Below, piece by piece: positions 26,035 to 35,079 of a DNA stretch of 64,000 nt. Each line of letters begins with the position of its first letter. Position 1 is the first letter of the stretch. The notes beneath the pieces were generated by a model. The model was not told the DNA's origin and did no database searches. It saw nothing but the letters and a program-made list of their open reading frames with translations. Source of the DNA: Planctomycetia bacterium (GTDB lineage Bacteria; Planctomycetota; Planctomycetia; Pirellulales; UBA1268); NCBI GenBank assembly GCA_014192425.1, contig BJHK01000017.1:19966-83965 (forward strand), read 5' to 3'. The translations under genes and the position numbers were made by a program.

Positions 26035-27336
26035 TCACGTGCCGTCGGCGGCCGCATCCGCACCCTCCACGGCATGATCGGCGGGCGGTTCCGCCCCGCC
26101 GCTCGCGGCCACCGCGTCGGCGACTTCGGCGTCGGCCGTCACCTTCGACTGCTCCCGCTGCTTGCGCCGCTCGTCGGCCGCCGCCACCTCGGCCACGGCG
26201 GCCCGCTGCTCGGCCTCGGCGACGATCGCATCCACCGCCTCCTCCGACAGGCCACCGATCTCCATCAGGTCGGCGGGCTCGATCACCGACAGGTCGTCGT
26301 AGGACAGGAAGCCCTCTCCCACGAGCCGCTCGGCGACGGACTCGTCGAGGCCTTCGATCGAGGAATAGCCGGCGATCGCCCGCTCGATCTGCTGGTCGAG
26401 CTCCTCGCGGGTCATGATCTCGATGTCCCAGCCGCAGAGCTTGCTGGCAAGCCGCACGTTTTGGCCGCGCCGGCCGATCGCCAACGACAGCTGGTCCTCG
26501 CGGACGAGGACGATGCCCCGACCGAGCATCTGGCAGAGGATGACCTCGTCCACCTCCGCCGGCTGCAGCGCGTTGGGCACCAGCACCTGCAGGTCGTCGC
26601 TCCAGCGGACGATGTCGATCCGCTCGCCGCCGAGTTCCTCGACGATGTTCTTGATGCGGTTGCCGCGCACGCCCACGCAGGCACCGACGCAGTCGATGCG
26701 GCTGTCGGAACTGATCACAGCGACCTTGCTGCGATAGCCGGGCTCGCGGGCGATGGCCCGGATTTCGATCACGCCGTCGGCGATCTCGGGAATCTCCTGC
26801 TCGAAGAGCCGCTGCACGAGCTGCGGCCGGATCCGCGACAGGATGATCTTCACCCGGGTACCAACCTTGCGAACCTCGAAGATCGTGGCCCGGACCCGCT
26901 CGTTGGCGTGATACGACTCGCCCGGGATCTGCTCGCTCCGCGGCAGGATCGCCTCGGTGCTGCCGAGCGTGACGGTGGCTGCAGCCCCCTCGAACCGGCC
27001 CACCACACCCGACACCATCTGCCCGATCTGCTCCTCGAACTCGTCGTGGATGGCATCCCGCTCCGCCTCGCGGATCTTCTGGATGATCACCTGCTTGGCG
27101 GTTTGCGCCCCGATCCGCCCTGCCAGTTCGGCGGTGTCGAGAGTCTGACCGTCGCGGGTGCCGGAGACGTGGCCGTCGGCACGGTCGATCGTGAGCGCGA
27201 TGGAGGACTCCTCGCCATACTGCCTGGCGAGGGCCGTGATGAGGGCGGCCTCGATCGCCTGGAACACGACTTCCTTGTCGATGTTCTTGTCGCGATGAAT
27301 GGCGTCGACGATGCGGAGAATTTCTTCAGGCTTCAT
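26035..27336 (-). CDS. nusA: Transcription termination/antitermination factor NusA
   Basis: 433 aa. N-terminal polymerase-binding domain ([16 protein letters not shown]), S1 domain ([11 protein letters not shown]), then two KH domains with [23 protein letters not shown] and [13 protein letters not shown]. The C-terminal ~100 residues contain an HhH-like segment ([16 protein letters not shown]) and a charged tail. It lies 129 bp before infB. The gene usually found just upstream, rimP, is absent here; the upstream neighbour is a ketosynthase gene 219 bp away. Confidence 0.96.
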   Translation of the reverse strand: MKPEEILRIVDAIHRDKNIDKEVVFQAIEAALITALARQYGEESSIALTIDRADGHVSGTRDGQTLDTAELAGRIGAQTAKQVIIQKIREAERDAIHDEFEEQIGQMVSGVVGRFEGAAATVTLGSTEAILPRSEQIPGESYHANERVRATIFEVRKVGTRVKIILSRIRPQLVQRLFEQEIPEIADGVIEIRAIAREPGYRSKVAVISSDSRIDCVGACVGVRGNRIKNIVEELGGERIDIVRWSDDLQVLVPNALQPAEVDEVILCQMLGRGIVLVREDQLSLAIGRRGQNVRLASKLCGWDIEIMTREELDQQIERAIAGYSSIEGLDESVAERLVGEGFLSYDDLSVIEPADLMEIGGLSEEAVDAIVAEAEQRAAVAEVAAADERRKQREQSKVTADAEVADAVAASGGAEPPADHAVEGADAAADGT

Positions 27337-27403
27337 AGGCTGCTCGGAGGCGGCGCAGGCGGACCGCCGGCACAGCCGACGCCCTTACACCGTTTGGACG
27401 CCG

Positions 27404-27427
27404 AAACACCCCGCTTCGCAGGTGTTT
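27404..27427. promoter_or_regulatory. Hairpin in the nusA leader
   Basis: AAACACC (27404-27410) pairs with GGTGTTT (27421-27427) across a 10-base loop, about 70 bp upstream of the nusA start on the minus strand. It could be a leader structure or the end of the ketosynthase transcript. The stem is short, so the call is weak. Confidence 0.35.
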
Positions 27428-27555
27428 GGAACCATCTCCGCAGCCCAGCAGCCAGTCACGCCCGTCGCTTCGGGCAAAGAGTAGGGCGACGGTCGGGCAT
27501 TGTCAAGGAGCAGCGGCTTTGCCGGGTTCCTGCCGCTTCGACGGCGGTCGTCCGC

Positions 27556-28878
27556 TCAGGAATCGTGCCAGCGGCGAAACGCTAGGGCGCCGGCCTGTCC
27601 CTGGGGCGTCACGGCGACTGACACGAACAGATTGCCGGCCGGGTCCCCCCGGCGGGCCGCGCGAACCGGGCACTCGGGATCGGCCTCCTCGTAGTTGAGG
27701 AGCGGAAACAGCTCGCCGCGCTGCATGGCCAGCAGGCTGGCGACGCACTCGACGAGCCCGCTGCCCCCGCCGAGGTTGCCGAAATTCGCCTTCGCCGCGA
27801 CCGTCGGCACGCGGCCGACGGCATCCCCGAGCACGTCGCCGAGGGCCGCCGCCTCGGCCCGGTCGCCGAGCACCGTGCTCGCGCCGTGAGCATGGACGTG
27901 CCCCACATCCTCGGCGCCCGCGTCGGCCGACTCGAGGGCCCGGCCGACGGCCTGCGCCGTCACGCGGCGCCGCAGGCCGACACCCGCCTTGTCCGTCCCG
28001 CACCGCGCCGCATGACCGACGACCTCGCCGTAGATCCGCGCCCCGCGGGCGCGGGCGTGCGACAGTTCCTCGAGCACGAGGACCGCCGCCCCCTCGCCGA
28101 GAACCATGCCCTGACGCCCCTTGTCGAAGGGGCGACTCCAGCGGGCGGGGTCTCCCGTGCCGAGCGCCACCTGCTCGCTCTGCAGGGCGTGCACCGTCTT
28201 CATGGGATGAACGCGGGTGCCGGTGGCGCCGGCGAGCATGGCATCTGCCGCACCGCGTCGGATTGTGACCAGGGCCTCGCCCACGGCGAGGTGGCCGCTG
28301 GCCTCGCGAAGCGTCAGCGAGTTGCTCGGCCCGCGCAGATCGTTGTAGATCGCGATGTGGCTGGCGGGCATGTTTGGCAGGTACTTGAGGAGCCAGAGGG
28401 GGGTGATCCGCGACATGCCATCGGTCGCCCAGCGGTCGAAGGTGAACGTTCCGTCGGCAGCCCGGCAGTGGACGACGCTGGCGGTGAAATCCTCAGGCAC
28501 GGTGAGCATGTAGTCGGAGCCGAACACGCAGCCGATCCGCTCTGGGGCATGGTGCCCGGCAACGCCCCCCGCGTCGTGGAGGGCGCGCTGGGCGGCCGCG
28601 ACCGCCATCTGGCTCTCACGGCACATCACCTTGAGCCCCTTGCGGATCGCCTTCTTGCGCTCCCCCTCCAGCGGCCCGAAGTTGTCGATGTCGCCCGTGA
28701 ACGCCCGGGCCTCCGCCGCATGCCGGAGCGGGATGCCGGCCGGGGGAAACAGGCTGATATCCCCCATCCCGCTGCGCCCCTCGAGGAGGCCCGACCAGAG
28801 ATCGTCCAGCGTCAGCCCGAGCGGCGTGACGACGCCCATGCCGGTGACCACGACCCGTCGCGTTGCGGAGCCGCTCAT
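27556..28878 (-). CDS. Ketosynthase-family protein lacking the catalytic Cys (KS-beta/chain-length-factor-like)
   Basis: 440 aa from the ATG giving MSGSATRRVVV. The thiolase fold of KAS II is clear (V-V-V-T-G-M-G-V-V-T-P-L-G, G-M-V-L-G-E-G-A-A-V-L-V-L-E-E-L). But where FabF has T-A-C-A-S this protein has L-R-E-A-S: the nucleophile is replaced by Glu192. The first active-site His is kept (H331 in H-A-H-G-A-S-T), the second is replaced by Asn368 in F-G-N-L-G-G-G, and the C-terminal G-F-G-G-H-N loop is missing. It follows an intact fabF by 112 bp. This matches the logic of KS-alpha/KS-beta pairs, where the beta subunit is non-condensing and sets chain length. Pairing here is inferred. Confidence 0.82.
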   Translation of the reverse strand: MSGSATRRVVVTGMGVVTPLGLTLDDLWSGLLEGRSGMGDISLFPPAGIPLRHAAEARAFTGDIDNFGPLEGERKKAIRKGLKVMCRESQMAVAAAQRALHDAGGVAGHHAPERIGCVFGSDYMLTVPEDFTASVVHCRAADGTFTFDRWATDGMSRITPLWLLKYLPNMPASHIAIYNDLRGPSNSLTLREASGHLAVGEALVTIRRGAADAMLAGATGTRVHPMKTVHALQSEQVALGTGDPARWSRPFDKGRQGMVLGEGAAVLVLEELSHARARGARIYGEVVGHAARCGTDKAGVGLRRRVTAQAVGRALESADAGAEDVGHVHAHGASTVLGDRAEAAALGDVLGDAVGRVPTVAAKANFGNLGGGSGLVECVASLLAMQRGELFPLLNYEEADPECPVRAARRGDPAGNLFVSVAVTPQGQAGALAFRRWHDS

Positions 28879-28990
28879 GCCAGTTGCCCTCGTCGATGCC
28901 TGTGTGACCGCTCCGCAGCTCTCGACATGCCAGCCCGCCCCGCGTTGCCGTCGCACGCGCCGCGGCGCGGGGTCGCGACCCCGGCCGCCG

Positions 28991-30244
28991 TCAGTCGAGC
29001 CGCGACAGTACGAGCGATGCGTTGTGACCGCCGAACCCGAAGCTGTTGCTCATCGCGACATCGACCCGGGCCTGCCGGGCCTGATTGGGCGTGTAGTCGA
29101 GATCGCAGTCGGGGTCGGGCGTGTCGAGGTTGATGGTCGGGGTGATGACGCCGTGATGGATCGTGAGGGCGCAGACGACGAGTTCGATGCCGCCACTGGC
29201 GCCGAGCGTGTGGCCGAGCTGGCTCTTGGTGCTGGAGATCGCCAGCCGCCGGGCGTGGTCGCCGAACACCCGCTTGACGGCGGCGGTCTCCGCCTTGTCG
29301 CCGAGCGGCGTGCTCGTGCCGTGGGCGTTGATGTAGTGCACCGCCTCCGGAGCGAGCCCCGCGTCCCGTAGCGCCATCGCCATCGCATGGCCGGCCCCAC
29401 GCCCCTCCTCGTCGGGCTGCGTGATGTGGCCGGCGTCGCCGCTGGCCCCGTAGCCGCGCAGCTCCGCGTAGATCCGCGCTCCCCGGGCCCGGGCGTGTTC
29501 CAACTCCTCGATCACGACGACGCCCGCCCCCTCCGCGAGCACGAACCCGTCCCGCTCGACATCGAACGGCCGGCTCGCCCGCTGCGGGGCGTCGGACCGG
29601 AACGACAGGGCGCGCATGTTCTGGAACCCGGCCAGGCCGATCGGCGTGAGCGCTGCCTCGCTGCCGCCGCTGACCATCACGTCGGCATCGCCATACTCGA
29701 TCGCCCGCAGCGCCGAGCCGAGCGAGTTGGCCGCGCTGGCGCAGGCGGTGGCAACCGCGAAGTTCGGCCCCTTGATGCCGTACAGGCTCGAGACGTGGCC
29801 GCTGGCGGAGTTGACCATCAGCTTGGGAATCGTGAACGGGGAGACCTTGTCGATCCCCTTGTGGAGGAGCCGCTCCTCCTGAACCTCGAACTCCCACAGG
29901 CCGCCGATGCCGGAGCCGATGACCACGCCGCAGCGGTAGGGATCGGTCCGCGAGAAGTCGATCCCCGCGTCGCCAACCGCATCCTTGGCGGCGGCGATGG
30001 CGAACTGCGTGAACCGATCAAGCCGCTTGAGCTCCTTCGGGCCCGCGATGTCCTCCTTCTCGGCCTCCCAGTGCACCTGGCCGCCGAACTGGACGCGGTA
30101 TCCGGAGACGTCGAACAGGCTGATCGGGCCGACGCCGCTGGCGCCGCTGACGAGCCGTTCCCAGACGAGCCCGAGCGGCCGCCCGAGCGGCGTCACTACG
30201 CCGAGCCCCGTCACGACGGCCCGCCTCTTAGTCCGTTGGCTCAC
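28991..30244 (-). CDS. fabF: 3-oxoacyl-ACP synthase II
   Basis: 417 aa from a GTG start. It condenses malonyl-ACP with acyl-ACP. The complete Cys-His-His triad is visible: C168 in A-T-A-C-A-S-A, H308 in I-N-A-H-G-T-S-T-P-L-G-D and H345 in S-Q-L-G-H-T-L-G-A, with the C-terminal N-S-F-G-F-G-G-H-N-A-S. Length is normal for FabF. acpP is only 7 bp upstream in the same operon and the Cys-less ketosynthase follows, so FabF is likely the active member of the pair. Confidence 0.96.
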   Translation of the reverse strand: MSQRTKRRAVVTGLGVVTPLGRPLGLVWERLVSGASGVGPISLFDVSGYRVQFGGQVHWEAEKEDIAGPKELKRLDRFTQFAIAAAKDAVGDAGIDFSRTDPYRCGVVIGSGIGGLWEFEVQEERLLHKGIDKVSPFTIPKLMVNSASGHVSSLYGIKGPNFAVATACASAANSLGSALRAIEYGDADVMVSGGSEAALTPIGLAGFQNMRALSFRSDAPQRASRPFDVERDGFVLAEGAGVVVIEELEHARARGARIYAELRGYGASGDAGHITQPDEEGRGAGHAMAMALRDAGLAPEAVHYINAHGTSTPLGDKAETAAVKRVFGDHARRLAISSTKSQLGHTLGASGGIELVVCALTIHHGVITPTINLDTPDPDCDLDYTPNQARQARVDVAMSNSFGFGGHNASLVLSRLD

Positions 30245-30251
30245 GATCGCA

Positions 30252-30488
30252 TCAACCCTGATGCTTCTCGATGAACTCGACCGCCTGACCGACGGTCTGG
30301 ATCTTCTCGGCGGCGTCGTCCGGGATGTTGATCTCGAACTCCTCCTCGAGTTCCATGACGAGCTCGACGGTGTCGAGCGAGTCGGCCCCCAAGTCGTTGA
30401 TGAACGACGTCGCAGGCGTGATCTGGTCCTTGCTCACACCGAGCTGGGTCGACACGATCTCGATCACTCGCTCTTGGACTGATGCCAC
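30252..30488 (-). CDS. acpP: Acyl carrier protein
   Basis: 78 aa from a GTG (V/M-A-S-V-Q-E-R-V) with AGGAGG 9 bp upstream, a strong ribosome site that fixes the start. It is acidic and small, with the phosphopantetheine serine in [13 protein letters not shown] (Ser37). It carries growing acyl chains for the adjacent FabF, FabG and FabD. A 289-bp gap separates it from fabG, which may hold its own promoter. Confidence 0.97.
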   Translation of the reverse strand: MASVQERVIEIVSTQLGVSKDQITPATSFINDLGADSLDTVELVMELEEEFEINIPDDAAEKIQTVGQAVEFIEKHQG

Positions 30489-30777
30489 CGTATGAACCTC
30501 CTGAAACCCGAATCCGAAGCCTGCTGAAACCGGACGCCTTCGCAGCTGCATGCCGGCCGTCGGCCGCGGCCGACGTCACCGGGTCACCGTCGTGCACCCG
30601 CGGTCAACACGGGTGGAGGGAGACGTCCATGAAGGCGTTCCGTGCCCGAGTTCACGGCGAAGATATACCCGTTCCCGGTCGCCGCTGTCCAGCCCGGGAA
30701 AAACCGGGCGCCGTGGGGCCCCCGGGCAGCCTCGTCCGGCCCGGCAGCCCGGCCGCGCAGCCGGCCGCGGAGCACGA
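30489..30777 (-). promoter_or_regulatory. acpP leader/promoter region
   Basis: 289 bp between fabG and acpP with no gene. Read on the minus strand, a T/A-rich TATATC lies about 170 bp before the acpP start and could be a -10 box, within otherwise very GC-rich DNA; no clear -35 is seen. The gap is much longer than the 7-48 bp gaps elsewhere in this operon, so separate high-level transcription of acpP is plausible. Confidence 0.35.
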
Positions 30778-31563
30778 TCAGCCGATCAGGCCGCCATCCA
30801 CGACCAGCGTCTGGGCGGTGATGTAGCCGGACGACGGGGCGGCCAGGAACAGCACCGCCTCGGCGATCTCCCATGCCTCGCCGAGCCGCTTCGCCGGCAC
30901 CCGCTTCTTGACCTCGTCGAGCAGTGCCGGGCCGAGGGCGGCCGTCATGTCGCTGGCGATGAAACCCGGCGCGACGGCGTTGACCGTGATCTTGCGGCCG
31001 GCGAGTTCCTTGGCCACGGTCCGGGTCAGGCCCACCAGGCCGGCCTTGGAGGCGGAATAGTTCGCCTGCCCGGGGTTGCCGATCAGGCCGGACACGCTCG
31101 CCACGTTGACGATCCGGCCGTAACGCTGCTGCATCATCGGCCGGCTGGCGGCCCGCATGAACAGGAACGGGGCCCGCAGGTTCGTGGTCAGCACGGTATC
31201 CCACTCCTCGTCGCTCATCCGCGGCAGGAGCGTGTCGCGGGTGACGCCGGCGTTGTTGACGAGGATGTCGAGCCGGCCGAGTTTCTCCACGACCGTTTCC
31301 ACGACCCGCTGGATGTCGTCCCCCTGGGTCACGTCGCAGGGAAACACCTCGGCCCGGCCGCCGGCCGCCGCGATGCCCTCCGCCACGGTGGCGAGCTTGT
31401 CCGCCGACCGGGCCACGAGGGCCACAGCGGCACCCGCGGCGGCGAGCGTCTCGGCGATCGCCCGGCCGAGGCCCTGCGAGGCTCCGGTGACGATCGCGAC
31501 CTGGCCGCCGAGATCGATCTTCACACGGCGCGATTCCGCCGCGATTCCCGCTTTCTCAGCCAT
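30778..31563 (-). CDS. fabG: 3-oxoacyl-ACP reductase
   Basis: 261 aa SDR enzyme reducing 3-oxoacyl-ACP with NADPH. Visible are the cofactor loop T-G-A-S-Q-G-L-G, N-N-A-G-V-T-R-D in the middle, the catalytic region N-V-A-S-V-S-G-L-I-G-N-P-G-Q-A-N-Y-S-A-S-K (Ser, Tyr, Lys) and a C-terminal G-Y-I-T-A-Q-T-L-V-V-D-G-G. An extra ~15 residues precede the first strand. Position between fabD and acpP supports fatty-acid synthesis over other SDR roles. Confidence 0.95.
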   Translation of the reverse strand: MAEKAGIAAESRRVKIDLGGQVAIVTGASQGLGRAIAETLAAAGAAVALVARSADKLATVAEGIAAAGGRAEVFPCDVTQGDDIQRVVETVVEKLGRLDILVNNAGVTRDTLLPRMSDEEWDTVLTTNLRAPFLFMRAASRPMMQQRYGRIVNVASVSGLIGNPGQANYSASKAGLVGLTRTVAKELAGRKITVNAVAPGFIASDMTAALGPALLDEVKKRVPAKRLGEAWEIAEAVLFLAAPSSGYITAQTLVVDGGLIG

Positions 31564-31611
31564 GGTTTTGCCCTCTGCGTGTCAGTGTCTCACCATCATT
31601 CGTACAGCGAC

Positions 31612-32517
31612 TCAGTCGAACACCCCGTGGCAGGCGACGCCGCGGTCGATCCGCTTCATCAGCCCGCGCAGCACGCGGCCCGGGCCGACCTCCCAGATCG
31701 TCCGCACGCCCGTGGAGAGGATGGATGCCATGGAGGCATTCCACTCGACAACGCCCACGACCTGGCGGGCGAGGAGCCGGCGAATGTCCGCGGGGTCGTC
31801 GTGGGGCCGGGCATCGACGTTGCTCACCACCGGGATCCGCGGCGGCCGGACGGGTGTCTCCGCCAAGGCCGCCGTGAGCCGCTCCACCGCGGGCTGCATC
31901 AGCCGGGTGTGGAAGGCTCCGGCCACGTCGAGCGGCACGCACTTGAGCGCACCGGCCGCGGCGGCCGCCTCCTCCAGCCGCCGGCAGGCCGCGGCCGTGC
32001 CGGACACGACGATGTTACCCGGGCAGAGGACGTTGGCCACCTCGAGGACGTCCGCCGCGCGGCAGGTGTCGCAGAGATCGACGAGCTTCTCCCGTTCCAC
32101 GCCGAGCACGGCGAGCATCGCGCCCGGGCTCGCGTCGGCACAGTCCTGCATCGCCCGGCCGCGGAGATCGACGAGACGCACGGCGTCGTCAAACTCGATC
32201 GCCCCGGAGAAGACGAGCGCCGTGTACTCGCCGAGCGACAGGCCGGCCGTGACGCCCGCCACGGTGAGCGGATTTCCTTCCCGCTCCCGCAGCACCTCCA
32301 GGGCCGCCAGGCTGGTGACGAGGATCGCCGGCTGACTGATCGCCGTGGCCCCGAGTTTCTCGTGCGGCCCCTCGCGACAGATTTTGAGCAGGTCGTAGCC
32401 GAGAACTTCCGCGGCCCGTTCGAAGACCCGACGGGCGGCGAGGCTTTCGTCAACCCACGGCCCCGCCATGCCGACGGACTGGGCGCCCTGTCCGGGAAAA
32501 ACGATCGCCGTTGCCAC
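31612..32517 (-). CDS. fabD: Malonyl-CoA:ACP transacylase
   Basis: 301 aa from a GTG preceded by GAGGA. It loads malonate onto ACP. Motifs are V-F-P-G-Q-G-A-Q at the start, the nucleophile in G-L-S-L-G-E-Y, and the catalytic His in A-G-A-F-H-T-R-L-M, with N-V-D-A-R in the C-terminal third. It follows rpmF by 6 bp and precedes fabG by 48 bp. fabH and plsX, often found here, are absent. Confidence 0.96.
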   Translation of the reverse strand: MATAIVFPGQGAQSVGMAGPWVDESLAARRVFERAAEVLGYDLLKICREGPHEKLGATAISQPAILVTSLAALEVLREREGNPLTVAGVTAGLSLGEYTALVFSGAIEFDDAVRLVDLRGRAMQDCADASPGAMLAVLGVEREKLVDLCDTCRAADVLEVANVLCPGNIVVSGTAAACRRLEEAAAAAGALKCVPLDVAGAFHTRLMQPAVERLTAALAETPVRPPRIPVVSNVDARPHDDPADIRRLLARQVVGVVEWNASMASILSTGVRTIWEVGPGRVLRGLMKRIDRGVACHGVFD

Positions 32518-32523
32518 GGGCGA

Positions 32524-32703
32524 TCAGTCCTCGGCCTTGACGACGGCCCGGCCCATGTAGTGCCCGCAGGTGCCGCAGATCCGGTGCGTCGGCACGGCCT
32601 TGCCGCAGTTCGAGCAGAACGTCAACTGGCGAGGGGTAAGGAAGTCGTGGGCCCGCCGGGAACGGGTCTTTTGGTTCGATTGACGTCGCTTGGGAACGGC
32701 CAT
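32524..32703 (-). CDS. rpmF: 50S ribosomal protein L32
   Basis: 59 aa. The typical start M-A-V-P-K-R-R-Q-S is present and a four-cysteine zinc ribbon follows (C-S-N-C at about 30-33 and C-G-T-C at about 43-46). Length and the basic N-terminal third fit bacterial L32. It heads the fab operon, as in many bacteria where rpmF and lipid genes are linked, and ends 6 bp before the fabD start. Confidence 0.96.
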   Translation of the reverse strand: MAVPKRRQSNQKTRSRRAHDFLTPRQLTFCSNCGKAVPTHRICGTCGHYMGRAVVKAED

Positions 32704-32817
32704 AAAGCACCTGAATCAGTTCGCAGGGAAGGCCGTAGCGTAGCCAGAAGACGGGTCGGCGGTCAATCCGCAGCCGTCCGTGCGGCCGAACAGGGCCGGG
32801 CCCGACGGCTCCCACGG

Positions 32818-33852
32818 TCAAAACAGACGCGGCTGGCCCCCCGACCGGGGCAGGGCACCGATGTGATCCTCCCCCTTGGGCGTGATTTTCCGGCCCCGCG
32901 GCGTGCGCACGACGAGTTCGCAGCGGAGCAGGAACGGCTCGACGTCGTCCTCCAGCGTGTCGGGAGCGGTGCTCATCGTGTGGGCGATGGCTTCGATCCC
33001 CACCGGCCCGCCGGCGAACACCCGCTGGATCGTCTCCAGGTAGCGGCGATCGAAGCCGTCGAGGCCGAGCTCGTCGATCCCCTGCATGTCGAGCGCGGCG
33101 CGGGCGATCTCGACGTCCAGCTGGTCGTCGGCCCGGCTGGTGGAGAAGTCGCGGATCCAGCGCAGCCGATTGTTGGCCAGCCGCGGCGTGCCGCGGCTGC
33201 GCCGGGCGATCTCGTCGGCGGAGGCGTCGTCCATCGGCATCGTGAGCTTGGTGGCCGAGCGGCGGACGATGTCGGCGAGTTCCGCGGCCGAGTAGTAGTC
33301 GAGGTGCTCGCGAATCACGAACCGGTCGCGAAGCGGCGCGGAGATCAGGCCCGCCCGGGTCGTCGCCCCGACGAGGGTGAACGGCCGCAGCGGCATGTTG
33401 ATCGTCCGCGCGGCCACGCCGTCGCCGAGGGTGATGTCGATCCGGAAATCCTCCATCGCCGGATAGAGGAACTCCTCGACGGCGATCGGCAGCCGGTGGA
33501 TCTCGTCGATGAACAGCACCGAGCCCTCGGAGCAGTTGGTGAGATACGGCAGCAGGTCCTTGGGGGCGGAGAGGGCGGCGCCGCTGGCGATCTGCAGGGT
33601 CGTGCCCAGCTCGTTGGGGATGCAGGTGGCGAACGTCGTCTTGCCGAGGCCGGGGGGGCCGTCGAGGAGGATGTGGCCGAGCGGCTCGCCGCGTTTGCGG
33701 GCGGCGTCGATGGCGATCGAGAGCCGCTCGTGGACGGCCCGCTGGCCGATCATCTCCGCCATCCGCTGCGGCCGCAGGGCGCGGTCCTCGGGCGCCGGCT
33801 CGCTGCTCGCCTGCACGCTCGGTTCGCGAAAACTCTCCATACGCGAGAGCAT
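32818..33852 (-). CDS. ruvB: Holliday junction branch-migration ATPase RuvB
   Basis: 344 aa from the first ATG; a second ATG four codons later is possible. AAA+ motor that drives branch migration with RuvA. Walker A is G-P-P-G-L-G-K-T-T, Walker B is L-F-I-D-E-I-H-R, sensor 1 is V-G-A-T-T-R-A-G and the arginine-finger region is A-P-L-R-D-R-F. A winged-helix C-terminal domain ends R-T-P-R-G-R-K. It lies 23 bp downstream of ruvA in ruvC-ruvA-ruvB order. Confidence 0.97.
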   Translation of the reverse strand: MLSRMESFREPSVQASSEPAPEDRALRPQRMAEMIGQRAVHERLSIAIDAARKRGEPLGHILLDGPPGLGKTTFATCIPNELGTTLQIASGAALSAPKDLLPYLTNCSEGSVLFIDEIHRLPIAVEEFLYPAMEDFRIDITLGDGVAARTINMPLRPFTLVGATTRAGLISAPLRDRFVIREHLDYYSAAELADIVRRSATKLTMPMDDASADEIARRSRGTPRLANNRLRWIRDFSTSRADDQLDVEIARAALDMQGIDELGLDGFDRRYLETIQRVFAGGPVGIEAIAHTMSTAPDTLEDDVEPFLLRCELVVRTPRGRKITPKGEDHIGALPRSGGQPRLF

Positions 33853-33875
33853 AGCGGAGCCGGTGCCGGGCGCCG

Positions 33876-34511
33876 TCAGCGCAGCGGCTTTTGCATCTGG
33901 CGATAGATGATTTCGAGGGCCGCCTGGACGTCGGCGGGCTTCTTCTTTTCCTGCCGCAGGGCATCGACGAGCCGGCGGGCGTCGGCGTCGGAATGGCCGA
34001 GGGAACGGAGGACGTCGAACGTCTCGGAGAGGACATCGGCGGCGACCGCCTCACCGGGGGCCTCGCGGGCGACGAGGAGGGCGAATTTCGGCATCCGACG
34101 CCGAAGCTTGGCGATCATCCGCTCGGCGGTGGCGGCGCCGATGCCGGGGAGGGTGGCGAGCGTCTTGGCGTCCTGGCCGTCGATCGCGGCGGCGATCTCG
34201 CCGACGGGGCGGATGATGGCCCGCAGCGCCTTCCGCACGCCGACGCCGTCAACCTCGCAGATCAGCTCGAAGAACTCGCGTTCCACCTCCGAGAGAAAGC
34301 CGACGAGCCGGGGGACGAGGTTGCCGCGGCCGGGGCTCCCCTCCAGGTATTCGATGGTGTGGAGGACGATCGGCTGCCCGATCCGCTGCTGGAGCCCGCG
34401 CCGAACGAGGTCGGTGACGAGGACCTCGTGGACGACGGGGCCGAGGGCGATCTCGACGCCATTCGAGGTGGGGTCGACGCGCTCGAGCGTGCCCGAGATT
34501 TTGGTGATCAT
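33876..34511 (-). CDS. ruvA: Holliday junction DNA-binding protein RuvA
   Basis: 211 aa from the ATG giving MITKISGTLE. N-terminal OB fold to about 65, then helix-hairpin-helix DNA-binding motifs (V-D-G-V-G-V-R-K-A-L and L-P-G-I-G-A-A-T-A-E-R-M-I) and a C-terminal three-helix domain (L-R-S-L-G-H-S-D-A-D-A) that contacts RuvB. It forms the tetramer that holds the four-way junction flat. It sits 25 bp behind ruvC. Confidence 0.96.
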   Translation of the reverse strand: MITKISGTLERVDPTSNGVEIALGPVVHEVLVTDLVRRGLQQRIGQPIVLHTIEYLEGSPGRGNLVPRLVGFLSEVEREFFELICEVDGVGVRKALRAIIRPVGEIAAAIDGQDAKTLATLPGIGAATAERMIAKLRRRMPKFALLVAREAPGEAVAADVLSETFDVLRSLGHSDADARRLVDALRQEKKKPADVQAALEIIYRQMQKPLR

Positions 34512-34536
34512 GGTGGTGGAGCCAGGCCTGCGGATG

Positions 34537-35079
34537 TCATGCCCGGCCGCTCTGCACGCGGACGATTGCCGTGCCGAAGAGCAGGGGACGGATGCGGAGG
34601 TGGTAGTCGGCGAGGGCCACGGCGAGGGCATCGGCGGCATCGGCCGGCTCCGGGCGGGCGGCGAGGCCGAGCTCGCGCTGGACCGCGGCCTGGATCTGCT
34701 CCTTGCCGGCATGACCGGAGCCAGCGAGCGCGCTCTTGACGCGATTCGGCAGGTAGTGGTGCACGGCCAGGCCGGCCTGGGCGGCCGCCAGGCAGATCAC
34801 GCCGCGGGCATGGCCGAGGAGGATCGCTGTCTTGGGAAACCGGGCGTGGGCGAAGACCTGCTCGATCGCCAACGCCGTCGGCTTGAACTCCTCGAGCACC
34901 TCGCGGATGCCGGAGTGGATCGTGAGCAGCCGGTCCTCGATCGCCTCGCCGCGGGACCGGACGGTGCCCGCTTCGACGAGCCGGACCCGGGCCCCGTGGC
35001 ATTCGACGACGCCGTAGCCGGTGACGTTCAGCCCCGGGTCGAAACCGACCACGCGTTGTGCGGCCGCGATCGCTGGCAT
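34537..35079 (-). CDS. ruvC: Crossover junction endonuclease RuvC
   Basis: 180 aa resolvase that cuts Holliday junctions. The four acidic catalytic residues are in place: D14 in G-F-D-P-G-L, E73 in A-I-E-Q-V-F, and D147 and D150 in A-D-A-A-D-A-L. It is the first gene of the ruvCAB operon, followed by ruvA after 25 bp. The 500 bp upstream contains no gene but carries hairpins, a tRNA-derived repeat and tRNA-Arg. Confidence 0.96.
   Translation of the reverse strand: MPAIAAAQRVVGFDPGLNVTGYGVVECHGARVRLVEAGTVRSRGEAIEDRLLTIHSGIREVLEEFKPTALAIEQVFAHARFPKTAILLGHARGVICLAAAQAGLAVHHYLPNRVKSALAGSGHAGKEQIQAAVQRELGLAARPEPADAADALAVALADYHLRIRPLLFGTAIVRVQSGRA

Noticed and set aside
24748..27585. 945-codon plus-strand open frame across infB and nusA
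   Set aside because: It is the mirror of two certain genes and crosses their intergenic gap; no recognisable protein.
30550..33906. 1118-codon plus-strand open frame across fabG, fabD, rpmF and ruvB
   Set aside because: Antisense shadow; the minus strand has four certain genes here.
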